A stretch of DNA of 64,000 bases from Novosphingobium sp. 9 (GCF_025340265.1 NZ_CP022707.1:1302501-1366500); one strand, 5' to 3'; positions 8,518-16,044 are shown, numbered from the stretch's first letter. The notes: generated by a model not told the origin, from the letters alone. Made by a program: numbers and translations.

Positions 8518-9114
8518 TCAAGCGGCGTCGTAATACCTTTCGACAAGGATCACGCCTTGGCGACGTGCCGGGGCCAGAATGTCGAGAGCGCTGATTGCAG
8601 CATCCAGCAGAACCTTGTCGAGTGGATCGCTGCCACCATCAAGCAGCCGATCCAACCACGGCGGACCATGATCCGTATGCAGCGACGTGATGAGCTGATC
8701 AAAATATGGGCGGCACCCGGCTGTATCAAGCGAGGCCATCGCAGCAAAAAGCCACTCCTGGTCCCGAAGATCATGCTCAAGGCGGTCGAGGTCCGGCGCG
8801 ACATTTGCGGCGCCACGCGGCGACCGGTCGAGCGCGCACCTATATGTCGCACCGCCGACCACGCGATTGTACAACCGCGCGAACCGCTTGCCAGCCTGAT
8901 AGCGGTCAAGCGCCAGCGCTTCATCATCCGCCAATAGCCCAGCAGCGAATGCGCGCCCCAGCGCCGTGTTATAGTGCGTCCCGTACTTTGCGCGGCGAGC
9001 CTGTACCCATTCGGATCCTTTGTCATAGGCGAGCTCGAACCCGGCACTGCTGCGCTGGCGGCGTCCATTCTTCTCTCGCTTCCCGGCTTTGCTCGGTCTG
9101 CCCTTGCGCCCCAT
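8518..9114 (-). CDS. Hypothetical phage protein
   Basis: 198 residues with a strongly basic N-terminal tail (MGRKGRPSKAGKREKNGRRQR) suggesting nucleic-acid contact, then a helical body. No domain recognised. It stands alone on the leftward strand between the replication block and the tail-Z-like gene, and is divergent from the BrnT toxin gene with a 69-base shared upstream region holding two TGTATATACA palindromes, so both may be controlled together. Confidence 0.6.
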   Translation of the reverse strand: MGRKGRPSKAGKREKNGRRQRSSAGFELAYDKGSEWVQARRAKYGTHYNTALGRAFAAGLLADDEALALDRYQAGKRFARLYNRVVGGATYRCALDRSPRGAANVAPDLDRLEHDLRDQEWLFAAMASLDTAGCRPYFDQLITSLHTDHGPPWLDRLLDGGSDPLDKVLLDAAISALDILAPARRQGVILVERYYDAA

Positions 9115-9131
9115 CTCTAAATTCCCTCGCG

Positions 9132-9183
9132 TGTATATACAATTTGAATTGACGGCACGTTACTGAGTGTATATACAATCAGC
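9132..9183 (+). promoter_or_regulatory. BrnTA promoter with two identical palindromic operators
   Basis: The perfect palindrome TGTATATACA occurs at 9132-9141 and 9168-9177, within a longer direct repeat GTGTATATACAAT, 36 bp apart. A promoter fits: TTGACG at 9149-9154, 17-bp spacer, TATACA at 9172-9177, so the second palindrome covers the -10 box. The predicted transcript start is at or beside the brnT ATG at 9184 and no ribosome-binding site is visible, so the message may be leaderless. BrnT/BrnA complexes repress their own promoter; these palindromes are the obvious binding sites. Confidence 0.65.
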
Positions 9184-9432
9184 ATGAACATTGAATTCGA
9201 CCCCGCGAAAGACGCCAGCAACATTGTCAAGCATGGCATCTCGCTTTCGCGCGCGGTTGAGATGGACGGCGCGGTCTATGTCGAAGACGATCGGTATGAC
9301 GAGCCGCGCTTCCGGGTCTACGGTCTGATCGACGATGTTCCTCACTGCGCGGCGATTGCGATCCGTGGCCAGAACGTCCGCGTTATCAGCCTTCGCCGCG
9401 CTCATCGTAAGGAGTTCAAGCGCCATGTCTAA
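9184..9432 (+). CDS. brnT: BrnT family toxin (type II toxin-antitoxin)
   Basis: 82 residues with the BrnT signature: an N-terminal EFDPAKDASNIVKHGIS stretch, a central YDEPRFRVYGLID region and a C-terminal RVISLRRAHRKE strand. The family is a RelE-like ribonuclease that halts translation. The reading frame overlaps the start of the BrnA-type antitoxin by eight bases, the typical toxin-first order of this pair. It is carried by the prophage on the strand opposite the lytic genes, as addiction or superinfection modules often are. Confidence 0.9.
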   Translation: MNIEFDPAKDASNIVKHGISLSRAVEMDGAVYVEDDRYDEPRFRVYGLIDDVPHCAAIAIRGQNVRVISLRRAHRKEFKRHV

Positions 9433-9670
9433 GCAACCACCCGTCGTGATCGACGACGAAAACCCCGAATGGACCGAAGCTGACTTCGCGCGGGCAAAGC
9501 TCGTGTCGAAGCATCCTGTTTTGTCCAAGGTGTTCCGAGGCGCGCAGAAGGCACCGACGAAGCAGGCAGTATCGATCAGGCTGGATGCAGATGTGGTCGA
9601 AGCCTTGCGCGCATCCGGGCCCGGCTGGCAGGGCCGAGTGAACGACATGCTACGCGCCGCTGTTTTGTAA
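9425..9670 (+). CDS. brnA: BrnA family antitoxin
   Basis: 81 residues from the ATG at 9425-9427 inside the end of brnT. The middle (PEWTEADFARAK) is the toxin-wrapping segment and the C-terminus (KQAVSIRLDADVVEALRASGPGWQGRVNDMLRAAV) is a ribbon-helix-helix DNA-binding domain, as in BrnA. It should neutralise the toxin and bind the palindromes upstream of brnT. Its stop is 10 bases from the end of the convergent gene at 9681. Confidence 0.9.
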   Translation: MSKQPPVVIDDENPEWTEADFARAKLVSKHPVLSKVFRGAQKAPTKQAVSIRLDADVVEALRASGPGWQGRVNDMLRAAVL

Positions 9671-9680
9671 GGCGCCGCGA

Positions 9681-9878
9681 TCATCGGCCCGAACGCGCCC
9701 CATGTAACCGCCGGGCAATCGCCTCGACCAGCTCGCGGTCCATGCCGCTGACGTCGCCCGGCTGGATCACGACGATGCCGTGCCGGAGCCACGCTTCCTT
9801 CGCCGCACGGCGCGGCCCCTGCGGATCGGCATCGCGCATCTGCGGTGCGTAACGGGTGAGGCTGGTGCGGCTTCGCAT
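9681..9878 (-). CDS. Small hypothetical phage protein
   Basis: 65 residues from the ATG at 9876-9878, which shares one base with the upstream gene's stop (TGATG); an in-frame start 15 bases further upstream lies inside that gene. The segment 'EAWLRHGIVVIQPGDVSGMDRELVEAIARRLHG' looks like a small helical DNA-associated phage protein, but no family is recognised. Confidence 0.6.
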   Translation of the reverse strand: MRSRTSLTRYAPQMRDADPQGPRRAAKEAWLRHGIVVIQPGDVSGMDRELVEAIARRLHGARSGR

Positions 9879-10531
9879 CAGTCTCCCCCGCACTGGGAAG
9901 CGATGGGATTTCGCGGACGGCGCAGCGCGTAGCTACCGCAATCGCAGCGCCACAGCAGCGACCGCGTCTCCGCGATGCACTTCCACTGTTCCGGTAGGGC
10001 GTCGATCTCGTCCTGCGAGGCCTCACCGGCTGACAGGCGCTGCATGGCGTCGTCGAACCTGGCCTGATGCTCAGCGCGCGAGGCGGCTGCAGCGGCTCGC
10101 TGAGCAAGGGCGGCGCTATCCGCTCGCTCCCAGCGGCGAAGGATCTCAACGCATTCCGTCGTGCTGGGAAAGAACCGGCAGGATTGCAGGGCTTCCGTAG
10201 CCAAAAATTCGAGAGCCTGTCGCGAATATCGCCCGATCACCAGTTCGTAGGCACGGTGCCGAAGCTTCCCACCGACGATGTCATCGGCGCGGCGCGGAAG
10301 CATGTCCATCATTCGCAGGATCTGCGCGAGGAACACGTCATCGGCCATCTCCAGCGCAGGCAGCGGTGCCGCCGCCACAGTCATCGCGACGGCCAGCTCA
10401 TCATTGGAGAGGCGCGGCGCGGGAGCGGCCGCTGGCGATGGTTGCATCCAGTGATTGAGTGAACCCATCCCGCCTGTCAGGCTGGAAAGTGCTGGCATAA
10501 GCTCGCCCAGCTGCCGTGCCTCGATTCCCAT
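9878..10531 (-). CDS. Hypothetical protein downstream of the replication gene
   Basis: 217 residues. The middle is helical (EMADDVFLAQILRMMDMLPRR) and the C-terminus ends with an aromatic/Cys segment (WRCDCGSYALRRP). Position after an O-like gene suggests a loader or accessory replication role, but the sequence gives no direct proof. AGGA about nine bases before the ATG supports the start at 10531, though this makes a 131-base overlap with the replication gene. A later Met at 10447 would shorten the overlap but has no good ribosome site. Confidence 0.6.
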   Translation of the reverse strand: MGIEARQLGELMPALSSLTGGMGSLNHWMQPSPAAAPAPRLSNDELAVAMTVAAAPLPALEMADDVFLAQILRMMDMLPRRADDIVGGKLRHRAYELVIGRYSRQALEFLATEALQSCRFFPSTTECVEILRRWERADSAALAQRAAAAASRAEHQARFDDAMQRLSAGEASQDEIDALPEQWKCIAETRSLLWRCDCGSYALRRPRNPIASQCGGD

Positions 10532-11137
10532 TTCGTTCGGTCCTGTTCCGGTCTGCCTTGGCGATCCATGTGCGGAATGCCGCCTGCCAATCCTTGGTCA
10601 TTCGCTCGTTGCTCGCGGCATGGGCCTCGAAGGCCATGCGCTCCCGATCCAGCATCCCAGGCGGCCAGCCATCCACGATCCGCTGTGCGGCTGGCGTGAG
10701 GAGAGGCTCCCAGCCGTCGGGAAGAGGTGAGGGCTCGGCAACGGGGCGCTGCGGTTTGGCAGACTTGCTGCCGGAAGTCGGCTCGAGGCCATCCACCGAA
10801 CCCGAACCAGCCGCCTCGTGCGTGCCCGCATCGCTCGCGTGTGATTTCTCTTCCGGGTGGGTGGGGGTGGAGGGGTTAGAATTATTTTCATTGGGGAGGC
10901 GGGGAGGGAGGCCAAAGCGTCACTTCCGTCACAAACGTCACTTTCGTCACATGTGACGCTTTGCGACGTTTCGAGACGCTGCCTTTCGCGCCACTTCTGC
11001 GTGCGAACAGCGCCCGAACTGCGAGGCTTGGGCTCAGCGCGGACTTGCGCCTCCATGTCGGCGATTGCCGTCAGAAGCGCGTCACCGGTAATCCCAGCCG
11101 CAAGCAGGTGCTTCACGGCCGTGGCAATGACGCTCAT
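10401..11137 (-). CDS. O-like phage replication protein (one-base frameshift in this sequence)
   Basis: Two frames together make one ~245-residue protein. The N-terminal frame starts at 11137 (MSVIATAVKHLLAAGITGDALL), a winged-helix-like region with 'RSSGAVRTQKWRERQRLE'. The C-terminal frame reads from about 10900 and contains 'WPPGMLDRERMAFEAHAASNERMTKDWQAAFRTWIAKADR', a pattern I associate with phage replication/primosome proteins. One extra C in the run 10901-10904 joins them without a break. The middle holds a Pro/Ser/Asn-rich linker and an array of 9-bp direct repeats, a candidate origin. The start overlaps the RusA gene's stop by four bases. Alternatives are a real frameshift mutation or programmed frameshifting. 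Confidence 0.7.
10874..10958. other. Candidate phage replication origin: iterons plus AT-rich tract inside the replication gene
   Basis: Four consecutive 9-bp units start with CGTCAC: 10918-10926, 10927-10935, 10936-10944 and 10945-10953, the last extending into a perfect 14-bp palindrome CGTCACATGTGACG (10945-10958). Directly beside them lies an AT-rich stretch (10876-10892, TAGAATTATTTTCATT) that stands out in this GC-rich phage. Lambda has the same layout: four O-binding iterons inside gene O next to an AT-rich melting region. Function is inferred from layout. Confidence 0.65.
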
Positions 11138-11505
11138 TCCACACCGCCGATCTGGATCACGAACTCGCCTGTGCGCGTCTCTGCGAATTCGACGGTCGGC
11201 GTCTCGAAGTGTCTGTCGTCGATGCCCAACGCCTGCGCGATGCCGTCCTGATAGGACTTGATCGAGGCAACGACGTTATCCTTGTCGGGCATCGGGCCGC
11301 GCGGCTTTGCATGGACGATGATATGCAGGCCCACGCGAGTGCCAGCCGCAAAGCGCGCGCCGGTGGATAGCGCGGCGGCATAGCCCCACAGCTTGTGTTT
11401 CTTCACCTCTCTCGCGCGCAGATGGGTGCTGCGTGTCCGCCCGTTGGGCCAGAGCACCTTGTTCGGGTACGGGAGCGCCGGAAGGGTGACGCGCGCGCTG
11501 GTCAC
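11134..11505 (-). CDS. rusA: RusA family Holliday junction resolvase
   Basis: 123 residues from a GTG at 11503-11505. It shows the RusA core: 'LPYPNKVLWPNGRTRSTHLRAREVKK', a strand 'RVGLHIIVHAKP', then PDKDNVVASIKSYQDGIAQALGIDDRHF, where the Asp-x-Asp-Asn and the later Asp residues form the metal site. The enzyme resolves four-way junctions during phage replication and recombination. It overlaps the zinc-finger gene (GTGA) and the replication gene (ATGA) and so belongs to the early operon. Confidence 0.88.
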   Translation of the reverse strand: MTSARVTLPALPYPNKVLWPNGRTRSTHLRAREVKKHKLWGYAAALSTGARFAAGTRVGLHIIVHAKPRGPMPDKDNVVASIKSYQDGIAQALGIDDRHFETPTVEFAETRTGEFVIQIGGVE

Positions 11506-11789
11506 GGGCGCACCACGTTGCGGCCAATGCTGGCCGACAGGGCAAGGCGCTTGGGATGCTCGCGGTGCAGGGCGACCAGCAGCGCGCGAGTGCCAGCTGC
11601 GATGTCGGCCTCGCTCAACCCGTGAGCATGGAGACCCATGGCGAATTCTTTCTGCCTGGCTTCGACGCGCTTACGGCTGGCAGCATCATTCGTGCGTTTG
11701 CAGGTCCTGCATTGCCCGGACCGTTCTCGGCCGCGCGGGGACGTGTTCTCGGGCGTCTTGGGATGCCCACAGCGGAAGGTGGCAGTCAC
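11502..11789 (-). CDS. Small zinc-finger-like phage protein
   Basis: 95 residues starting at a GTG (11787-11789) that overlaps the stop of the tiny upstream gene; a TTG 12 bases further upstream is the alternative. It has FRCGHPKTPENT near the N-terminus and GQCRTCKR about 20 residues later, a C-x-H ... CxxC pattern like small HNH or zinc-ribbon phage proteins. The rest is helical and charged. Function unknown; nucleic-acid binding is likely from the motif. Confidence 0.65.
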   Translation of the reverse strand: MTATFRCGHPKTPENTSPRGRERSGQCRTCKRTNDAASRKRVEARQKEFAMGLHAHGLSEADIAAGTRALLVALHREHPKRLALSASIGRNVVRP

Positions 11790-11962
11790 AGATTTTTCCA
11801 ATCAATGGGCGGCATGCGCATCGCTGCGCGCATCTCGTCGACCTTCGCGCGGCGCTGGGCACGCGCGCGGTCGGCGCGGTGCCTGCTCAGCGCAGCAGCG
11901 GCGGTGCTGGCGGAAATGGCCGGGGCCTCCGGCTGCTTGCGGCTGAACAGGCGACGCAACAC
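11786..11962 (-). CDS. Very small basic early protein
   Basis: 58 residues from a GTG at 11960-11962, two bases after the DUF2303 stop, to a TGA overlapping the next gene's GTG. The product is Arg/Ala-rich and helical (SRHRADRARAQRRAKVDEMRAAM) and ends MPPIDWKNL. Tight spacing on both sides and clean codon use make it a plausible real gene although nothing identifies a function. Without it there would be a 162-base hole in an otherwise gapless operon. Confidence 0.55.
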   Translation of the reverse strand: MLRRLFSRKQPEAPAISASTAAAALSRHRADRARAQRRAKVDEMRAAMRMPPIDWKNL

Positions 11963-11963
11963 G

Positions 11964-12921
11964 TCAGGCTTCCGGCTGGCCGGCGAAGATCGGCAGCGCC
12001 GTTTCTTCCTTCACCTTGTCGAGCGCTTCATTGAACGCGGCCTCGAACGTCAGGTCGGGGCGCCACAGCTCATACCAGAACACCGGCTTGCCGCCTTGGA
12101 GGCGGTAGCGAAGGCGCGCGATGATGCGATACAGCACCGACGAGCGGGCGAAGATCGGAATGGTGATCGAGAACAGCTTGGGGAAGTCGACAGGCTTCCC
12201 ATCCGCGTCTCTGTGATCCGACACGAATGACAGCTGCGCCTCACCGCTGGTGAGGTTGACGGCCTCGCATGACTCCGCCGTCTCGTAGATGCGGAACTTG
12301 AGCGACATGTCGACGAGCCGCGTCGGAGTGGCGATCGCGGTGGGCGTGGTGGCACGGTTCGCCTTGGCGAAGCTCTGGGCCTGCGCCGACCACTGCGAAA
12401 CGTCGTCCTCGGACACATCGACGATGCGCGTTTCGAGGAAGGCCGCGAAATCGCCCATCGTCATCGCACTGGCGTTTTGGCCGAACCATGCCTTCCACTC
12501 TTCCGAGAGCGGAAAAGCATAGCGCGCCTTGTGGCGGCGGTTTTCAGCGGGGGCCAAGTGCCGTCCGCGTTGTCGGGGTGATAGTCGAAGATCGCGGTCA
12601 GTGAGGGCGAGTTGAAATTGTCGTCGGCGAAGATGGCCGAGTTGCTGAACTTGAAGCGGTTCACCAACGCAATGAACGAGGGGAGCTGGGTCAGCGTCGC
12701 GGTGCCGGAGCGGAACAGCGGGTTCAGCCGGAACGCATCCCACGAGGCGGCGGGGATCGGTACGGCAGCACCATTGATGAGCGCGAACGGCGCGGAGGTC
12801 TGATCGCGGGGTCCGCCACCTGGATAACCTCGGGGCGCATGTGCTGCTCGGCCTGCGCGAATGCGGTGGCCATGATCTCGCCGGTGCGGTCGGCGACGGT
12901 TGCTTCGGTAGTTGTGGTCAT
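11964..12921 (-). CDS. DUF2303 family protein (YfdQ-like), two one-base frameshifts in this sequence
   Basis: Three frames tile one ~319-residue DUF2303 protein: start at 12921 (TTTTEATVADRTGEIMATAF), a middle frame with 'ALVNRFKFSNSAIFADDNFNSP', and the C-terminal frame with 'RYAFPLSEEWKAWFGQNASAMTMGDFAAFLE' to the stop at 11964. Adding one C to the run at 12808-12811 and one to that at 12549-12553 restores a continuous frame. DUF2303 proteins are common in phage early regions, often near recombination genes; their function is not established. The breaks look like homopolymer errors; real inactivation is the alternative. Confidence 0.75.
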
Positions 12922-12937
12922 GATGAAACGCTTTCGC

Positions 12938-13360
12938 TCAGCCGCGAACGGTGCGGGCTTCGGTGGTGGTGACTTCGCGGATGGTGCCGAACAGGTTGCC
13001 TTGTCGGGGCTTGTTCGGGCTCAGGCGGCCATCGCTGGTGAACCAGGCTACGGTGGCGCCGTGCTTTTCGACCGGCAGCTTGAAGGCGAGGCTGGGCGTC
13101 AGCACCGAGAACTCGCGGTCGGGATCGAACTCGACGTCGATGGAAAGGGTGATCTTGCCCTTCACCTTCTTGCTGTTGTCGATGCCAGCCGCCTCGAGCT
13201 TCGTGGCGAACTCCTGCAGCGGTGCGCTGCTGTCGGCATTGAACTGGCCGTCCTTGAGCATGAGCATGAGGTCGGACAGGGTGGAGGCGGCCGGGTAGCG
13301 GGCACCGCCGTCGGCGCCGCGCTCCTCTATGACTTCTCCGGTTTCCGGGTTATGATCCAT
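12938..13360 (-). CDS. Conserved hypothetical phage early protein
   Basis: 140 residues from the ATG at 13358-13360, which has GGAG about nine bases upstream; a start seven codons earlier lacks support. The segment 'KKVKGKITLSIDVEFDPDREFSVLTPSLAFKLPVEKHG' predicts a beta-rich domain. Such genes often lie beside DUF2303 in phages, but the function is unknown to me. It is in the leftward early operon 16 bases before the DUF2303 gene. Confidence 0.65.
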   Translation of the reverse strand: MDHNPETGEVIEERGADGGARYPAASTLSDLMLMLKDGQFNADSSAPLQEFATKLEAAGIDNSKKVKGKITLSIDVEFDPDREFSVLTPSLAFKLPVEKHGATVAWFTSDGRLSPNKPRQGNLFGTIREVTTTEARTVRG

Positions 13361-13427
13361 GGTGTTCACTCCGGCGCGCACTTCGATCTTCGGTTCGGGG
13401 TGCGCGCCATCCCCCCGAGCGAAATCC

Positions 13428-13886
13428 TCAAGGGTGGGCGAGCCTCACCAGCTTGCCGAGCTGCGCTTCGATCGCGGCGCGGGCGCGCTCCAGCACGGCG
13501 CGGGCATCGCGCACTTCTTCCGGGCTGATCGCGCCGTCGTCTTCCAGCGCCTGAGACAGAGCGAGCGCGGCAGCGGATACGTCGGTCAGGGCGCGGCGGT
13601 CCTGCGGCGTCTCGGCGCCTGGGCGGCTCTCCACGCACAGACGGTCGAGCGCGCCGGTGAAACGACCGTTCCACTCGCGCGTGCCAGCCGCGAACGCGAC
13701 GATGCCCATCTCGGCGAGGCCTGCGCGGTACTTGGCCGCCTGGTCTTCGGATTTGCCCAGCACCCGGCCGATGTCGGCGTCGGTCAGGCCATCCTGCGCC
13801 TTGATGGCGGATAGCTCATTGGCGACGGCCTCAAGCACCGCCGAAGCGGAAAACACCGGGCGCATGGGGGTGGATTGGCGGGTCAT
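13428..13886 (-). CDS. Putative helix-turn-helix early protein
   Basis: 152 residues. The segment GLTDADIGRVLGKSEDQAAKYRAG (about 33-56) reads as a helix-turn-helix like those of small phage regulators; the second half is a long alanine-rich helix (VRDARAVLERARAAIEAQLGKLVRL). The start overlaps the previous gene's stop (ATGA). A DNA-binding role is likely from the motif; the target is unknown. Confidence 0.6.
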   Translation of the reverse strand: MTRQSTPMRPVFSASAVLEAVANELSAIKAQDGLTDADIGRVLGKSEDQAAKYRAGLAEMGIVAFAAGTREWNGRFTGALDRLCVESRPGAETPQDRRALTDVSAAALALSQALEDDGAISPEEVRDARAVLERARAAIEAQLGKLVRLAHP

Positions 13887-14161
13887 CGGCAGATTACTCC
13901 ACCGCTATGACGAACAGTTTGAGAAACGACCGCCCGGCAGCTCTGGGCATACCGGGCGGCAGGGGAGGGCGCCGCTTTCACCATGACAAGGGGCGGCGGC
14001 ACGCACGCTCGCCGCAAGGAGTGGAACGACCACCCAACTGTACGGGAGACAGCCGGAAGCGTGCTAGCCGCGCTGGTATGACGCAAATTATCGGATTCGC
14101 AAACGATCGCTTTGGAGGCCGAAATGGCAGAGGTCGATGAGACAGGTGAAGCAGACATCAT
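13883..14161 (-). CDS. Small hypothetical protein in a tightly coupled operon
   Basis: 92 residues. Both ends use four-base ATGA overlaps, with the gene ending at 14158 upstream and the one starting at 13886 downstream, which argues for a real gene. The composition is atypical (Ser/Ala/Val-rich, several Cys) with no visible domain, so it could instead be a non-functional filler frame. Function unknown. Confidence 0.45.
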   Translation of the reverse strand: MMSASPVSSTSAISASKAIVCESDNLRHTSAASTLPAVSRTVGWSFHSLRRACVPPPLVMVKAAPSPAARYAQSCRAVVSQTVRHSGGVICR

Positions 14162-14400
14162 GCGTCCTCGCCTTCGCTGTAGGTGCGAAACTCGGTGAGC
14201 GTCACGCGGCGCCAGCCGTGCTCGCGCTCGACGCGGACCATGCCCTTCTGCTCAAGGCGGCGCAGGGCAGCGGCACCAGCCGCAGCGCCGCGCGCACCGA
14301 TGGCGGCAGCGAGCTCATCGTTCGACGGGCAGCGGCTGCGCATTGCGAGCAGTTGGTATGCCGCGTGGTCGGTAGTGTCCTGGGTACGGGGGCGCCTCAT
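14158..14400 (-). CDS. Small winged-helix-like phage regulator
   Basis: 80 residues from the ATG at 14398-14400, chosen because it overlaps the upstream stop (ATGA); an in-frame start five codons earlier is inside that gene. The sequence CPSNDELAAAIGARGAAAGAAALRRLEQKGMVRVEREHGWRRVTL is a compact winged helix-turn-helix: recognition helix followed by a two-strand wing. It probably regulates phage genes; the target is unknown. Confidence 0.65.
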   Translation of the reverse strand: MRRPRTQDTTDHAAYQLLAMRSRCPSNDELAAAIGARGAAAGAAALRRLEQKGMVRVEREHGWRRVTLTEFRTYSEGEDA

Positions 14401-14585
14401 GCGGCAGCCTTCCACTCACCGCGACGCGTAAGCTCGGCGATCAGGTCAAAGGTGGGCGCAGCATGGAGAGGGCTGTGAACAGGCAGACCATCGACCCACT
14501 TGCGATAGGCCCGCTCGTCGCGATCCATTTCCCGGCGCTCGCGGAAGGTTTGCGCGCCAGTGCGCTTGATTGCTGCGCGCTTCAT
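14397..14585 (-). CDS. Very small basic early protein
   Basis: 62 residues, basic and helical at the N-terminus (MKRAAIKRTGAQTFRERREMDRDERAYRKWV). It overlaps its neighbours by four bases on both sides (ATGA at 14582-14585 and at 14397-14400). No family recognised. Confidence 0.6.
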   Translation of the reverse strand: MKRAAIKRTGAQTFRERREMDRDERAYRKWVDGLPVHSPLHAAPTFDLIAELTRRGEWKAAA

Positions 14586-14812
14586 GCGGCTTCTGCCCCA
14601 GCCTGGCGGGCCGCAGCAACCTCATCTGCAACGATGACCATCCGCTTGTGCAGCTTGTCCACCGTCTCGGGCCAAAGGCGCCGACCGTTGCGGATATCCC
14701 GAACAAAGTGCGGGTCGCTCATTGTTCTGCGGCCGAAAGTGATTTCCGACATTCCGGCGTCTGCCACGAATGCCTCAATCTCGGCGAGAAGCTCAGGGTG
14801 ATGCTTGGACAT
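14582..14812 (-). CDS. Cro-like transcriptional regulator
   Basis: 76 residues from the ATG at 14810-14812. 'LLAEIEAFVADAGMSEITFGRRTMSDPHFVRDIRNGRR' has the layout of a Cro/CI helix-turn-helix. It is divergent from the S24 repressor with a perfect 18-bp palindrome between them, which is the cro position. An upstream ATG at 14836 would lie inside the promoter spacer and is rejected. The predicted transcript start is within a few bases of the ATG, so this message may have almost no leader. Confidence 0.75.
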   Translation of the reverse strand: MSKHHPELLAEIEAFVADAGMSEITFGRRTMSDPHFVRDIRNGRRLWPETVDKLHKRMVIVADEVAAARQAGAEAA

Positions 14813-14820
14813 GCACACCC

Positions 14821-14860
14821 TTCTAAGGTAGGACATGTCCTACCGTCAATAGGATATGAT
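14821..14860. promoter_or_regulatory. Divergent cro/cI promoters with repressor operator O1
   Basis: The perfect 18-bp palindrome GGTAGGACATGTCCTACC occupies 14827-14844. On the leftward strand it fills the 17-bp spacer between TTGACG (14849-14844) and TTAGAA (14826-14821), so a bound repressor would block cro transcription. Rightward, a -10-like TATGAT lies at 14855-14860 with only a weak -35 inside the palindrome, as expected for an autoregulated repressor promoter. Confidence 0.75.
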
Positions 14861-14911
14861 GGGACTAATCCCAGCCTTCCCATTCTTAATGAGAAGTGGG
14901 ATGCGCCCTAC

Positions 14912-15649
14912 ATGCAAGAGGACATCACGCCCTTACAGCGCTTCATCCGCGCAGCCATCGATGTCTCGCCCGAGAAGCGCGATTTCTATGATAAGCTGCT
15001 TCAGGCCAAGCTCGGCACCAAGGGCAAGCCGATCTATGATATCGATCGCGGCAAGAGCAAAAACCCCAGCCTCGCGCAGCTGAATGCGATTTCCGAAGTG
15101 CTTAAGCAGCCGCGAGAGCTATTTGAGCGGGCAATTGCTGGCGAGGACGTCGAGCCGGTTCGAAGCGCGATCAGCCATGTCTATGCGCCGCCGGTCATGC
15201 CCGATATCCCGTTGACCCGGAGCATCAATGCGGACGAGCCTACAGTAGAGCTGGCATCCCTTGACCTCTCTTATTCGATGGGGCCTGGCACCGAGCTGGA
15301 AAGCTATATCGAGCAAGAGCCGATCCGCTTCGATCCGGTGTTCATTCGGCGCCTGACGCGCGCTCCTTATGAGCGCCTCAAGCTCGCGCGCGGTGTGGGC
15401 GACAGCATGCAGCCGACGCTTCTGCCGGGCGATGTCGTGATGATCGATACGACCCAGAACATGCTGAACATGTCAGATCGGGTATATGCCGTGGCCCTTC
15501 ATGGTGCGGCGGCGATCAAGCGTATCCGGCTAGATAAGGGCTGTAAGGTTCTCGTGGTTTCCGACAACCCTGCTGTCGAGAACTACACGATCGATGCCGA
15601 GGACGTGATCGTTCATGGACGAGTGATCTGGTTTGGCAGGGAGCTTTAG
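14912..15649 (+). CDS. CI-like phage repressor with S24 autocleavage domain
   Basis: 245 residues from the ATG at 14912. The N-terminal ~75 residues carry the DNA-binding part ('KPIYDIDRGKSKNPSLAQLNAISEVL'). The C-terminus is an S24/LexA-like domain with GVGDSMQPTLLPGDVVMID, nucleophile Ser165 and base Lys203 (AAIKRI). Such repressors maintain lysogeny and self-cleave after RecA activation. It faces the Cro-like gene across operator O1. Earlier in-frame starts run through the operator and cro region and are rejected. The ribosome-binding site is weak. Confidence 0.88.
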   Translation: MQEDITPLQRFIRAAIDVSPEKRDFYDKLLQAKLGTKGKPIYDIDRGKSKNPSLAQLNAISEVLKQPRELFERAIAGEDVEPVRSAISHVYAPPVMPDIPLTRSINADEPTVELASLDLSYSMGPGTELESYIEQEPIRFDPVFIRRLTRAPYERLKLARGVGDSMQPTLLPGDVVMIDTTQNMLNMSDRVYAVALHGAAAIKRIRLDKGCKVLVVSDNPAVENYTIDAEDVIVHGRVIWFGREL

Positions 15650-15666
15650 GGAGCAAGCTGTAGCCC

Positions 15667-15975
15667 ATGGCAAAACCCAAACCCAAGCCGGTCCACGAAC
15701 GAGCAGCCCGGGCGCTATGCCTGCTCGATAGCAACCCGCCCGATGCAACCATGGACGGCAAGCCGCTATGGATGGATTACCTGCCTGAGGTACGGGCGGT
15801 CCTTCAGGCTATCCGCGAGCCCGACGAGGCGATGATCGAGGCGGCGTCGCATATCTCGGCGGGCGAGATCAGCGCGGCAGATACCGACTTCCGCGATGGG
15901 TTGGATGCGGCTCGGGCCATGGTCGTCAAGGACTGGCTCAAGATGATCGACGCTGTACTGGGTGAAGCGGGGTGA
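15667..15975 (+). CDS. Hypothetical protein co-oriented with the repressor
   Basis: 102 residues. A basic N-terminus (MAKPKPKPVHERAARAL) precedes a helical body, with 'IREPDEAMIEAASHISAGEISAADTDFRDGLDAARAMV' matching short proteins often seen in sphingomonad prophages. It starts 17 bases after the repressor stop and is probably expressed with it in the lysogen. Function unknown. Confidence 0.65.
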   Translation: MAKPKPKPVHERAARALCLLDSNPPDATMDGKPLWMDYLPEVRAVLQAIREPDEAMIEAASHISAGEISAADTDFRDGLDAARAMVVKDWLKMIDAVLGEAG

Positions 15976-16044
15976 GGGCCCTTTCCGCCTTTTAACTTTG
16001 CGGGACTCGGGTGGGGCGGGTCTTAGGGGGTTTTGCGGGGGTGA

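Noticed and set aside
10598..10900. Second half of the frame that starts at 11137, read without frame correction
   Set aside because: After about 10900 it turns into Arg/Ser/Pro-rich sequence, while the other frame has a conserved replication-protein pattern.
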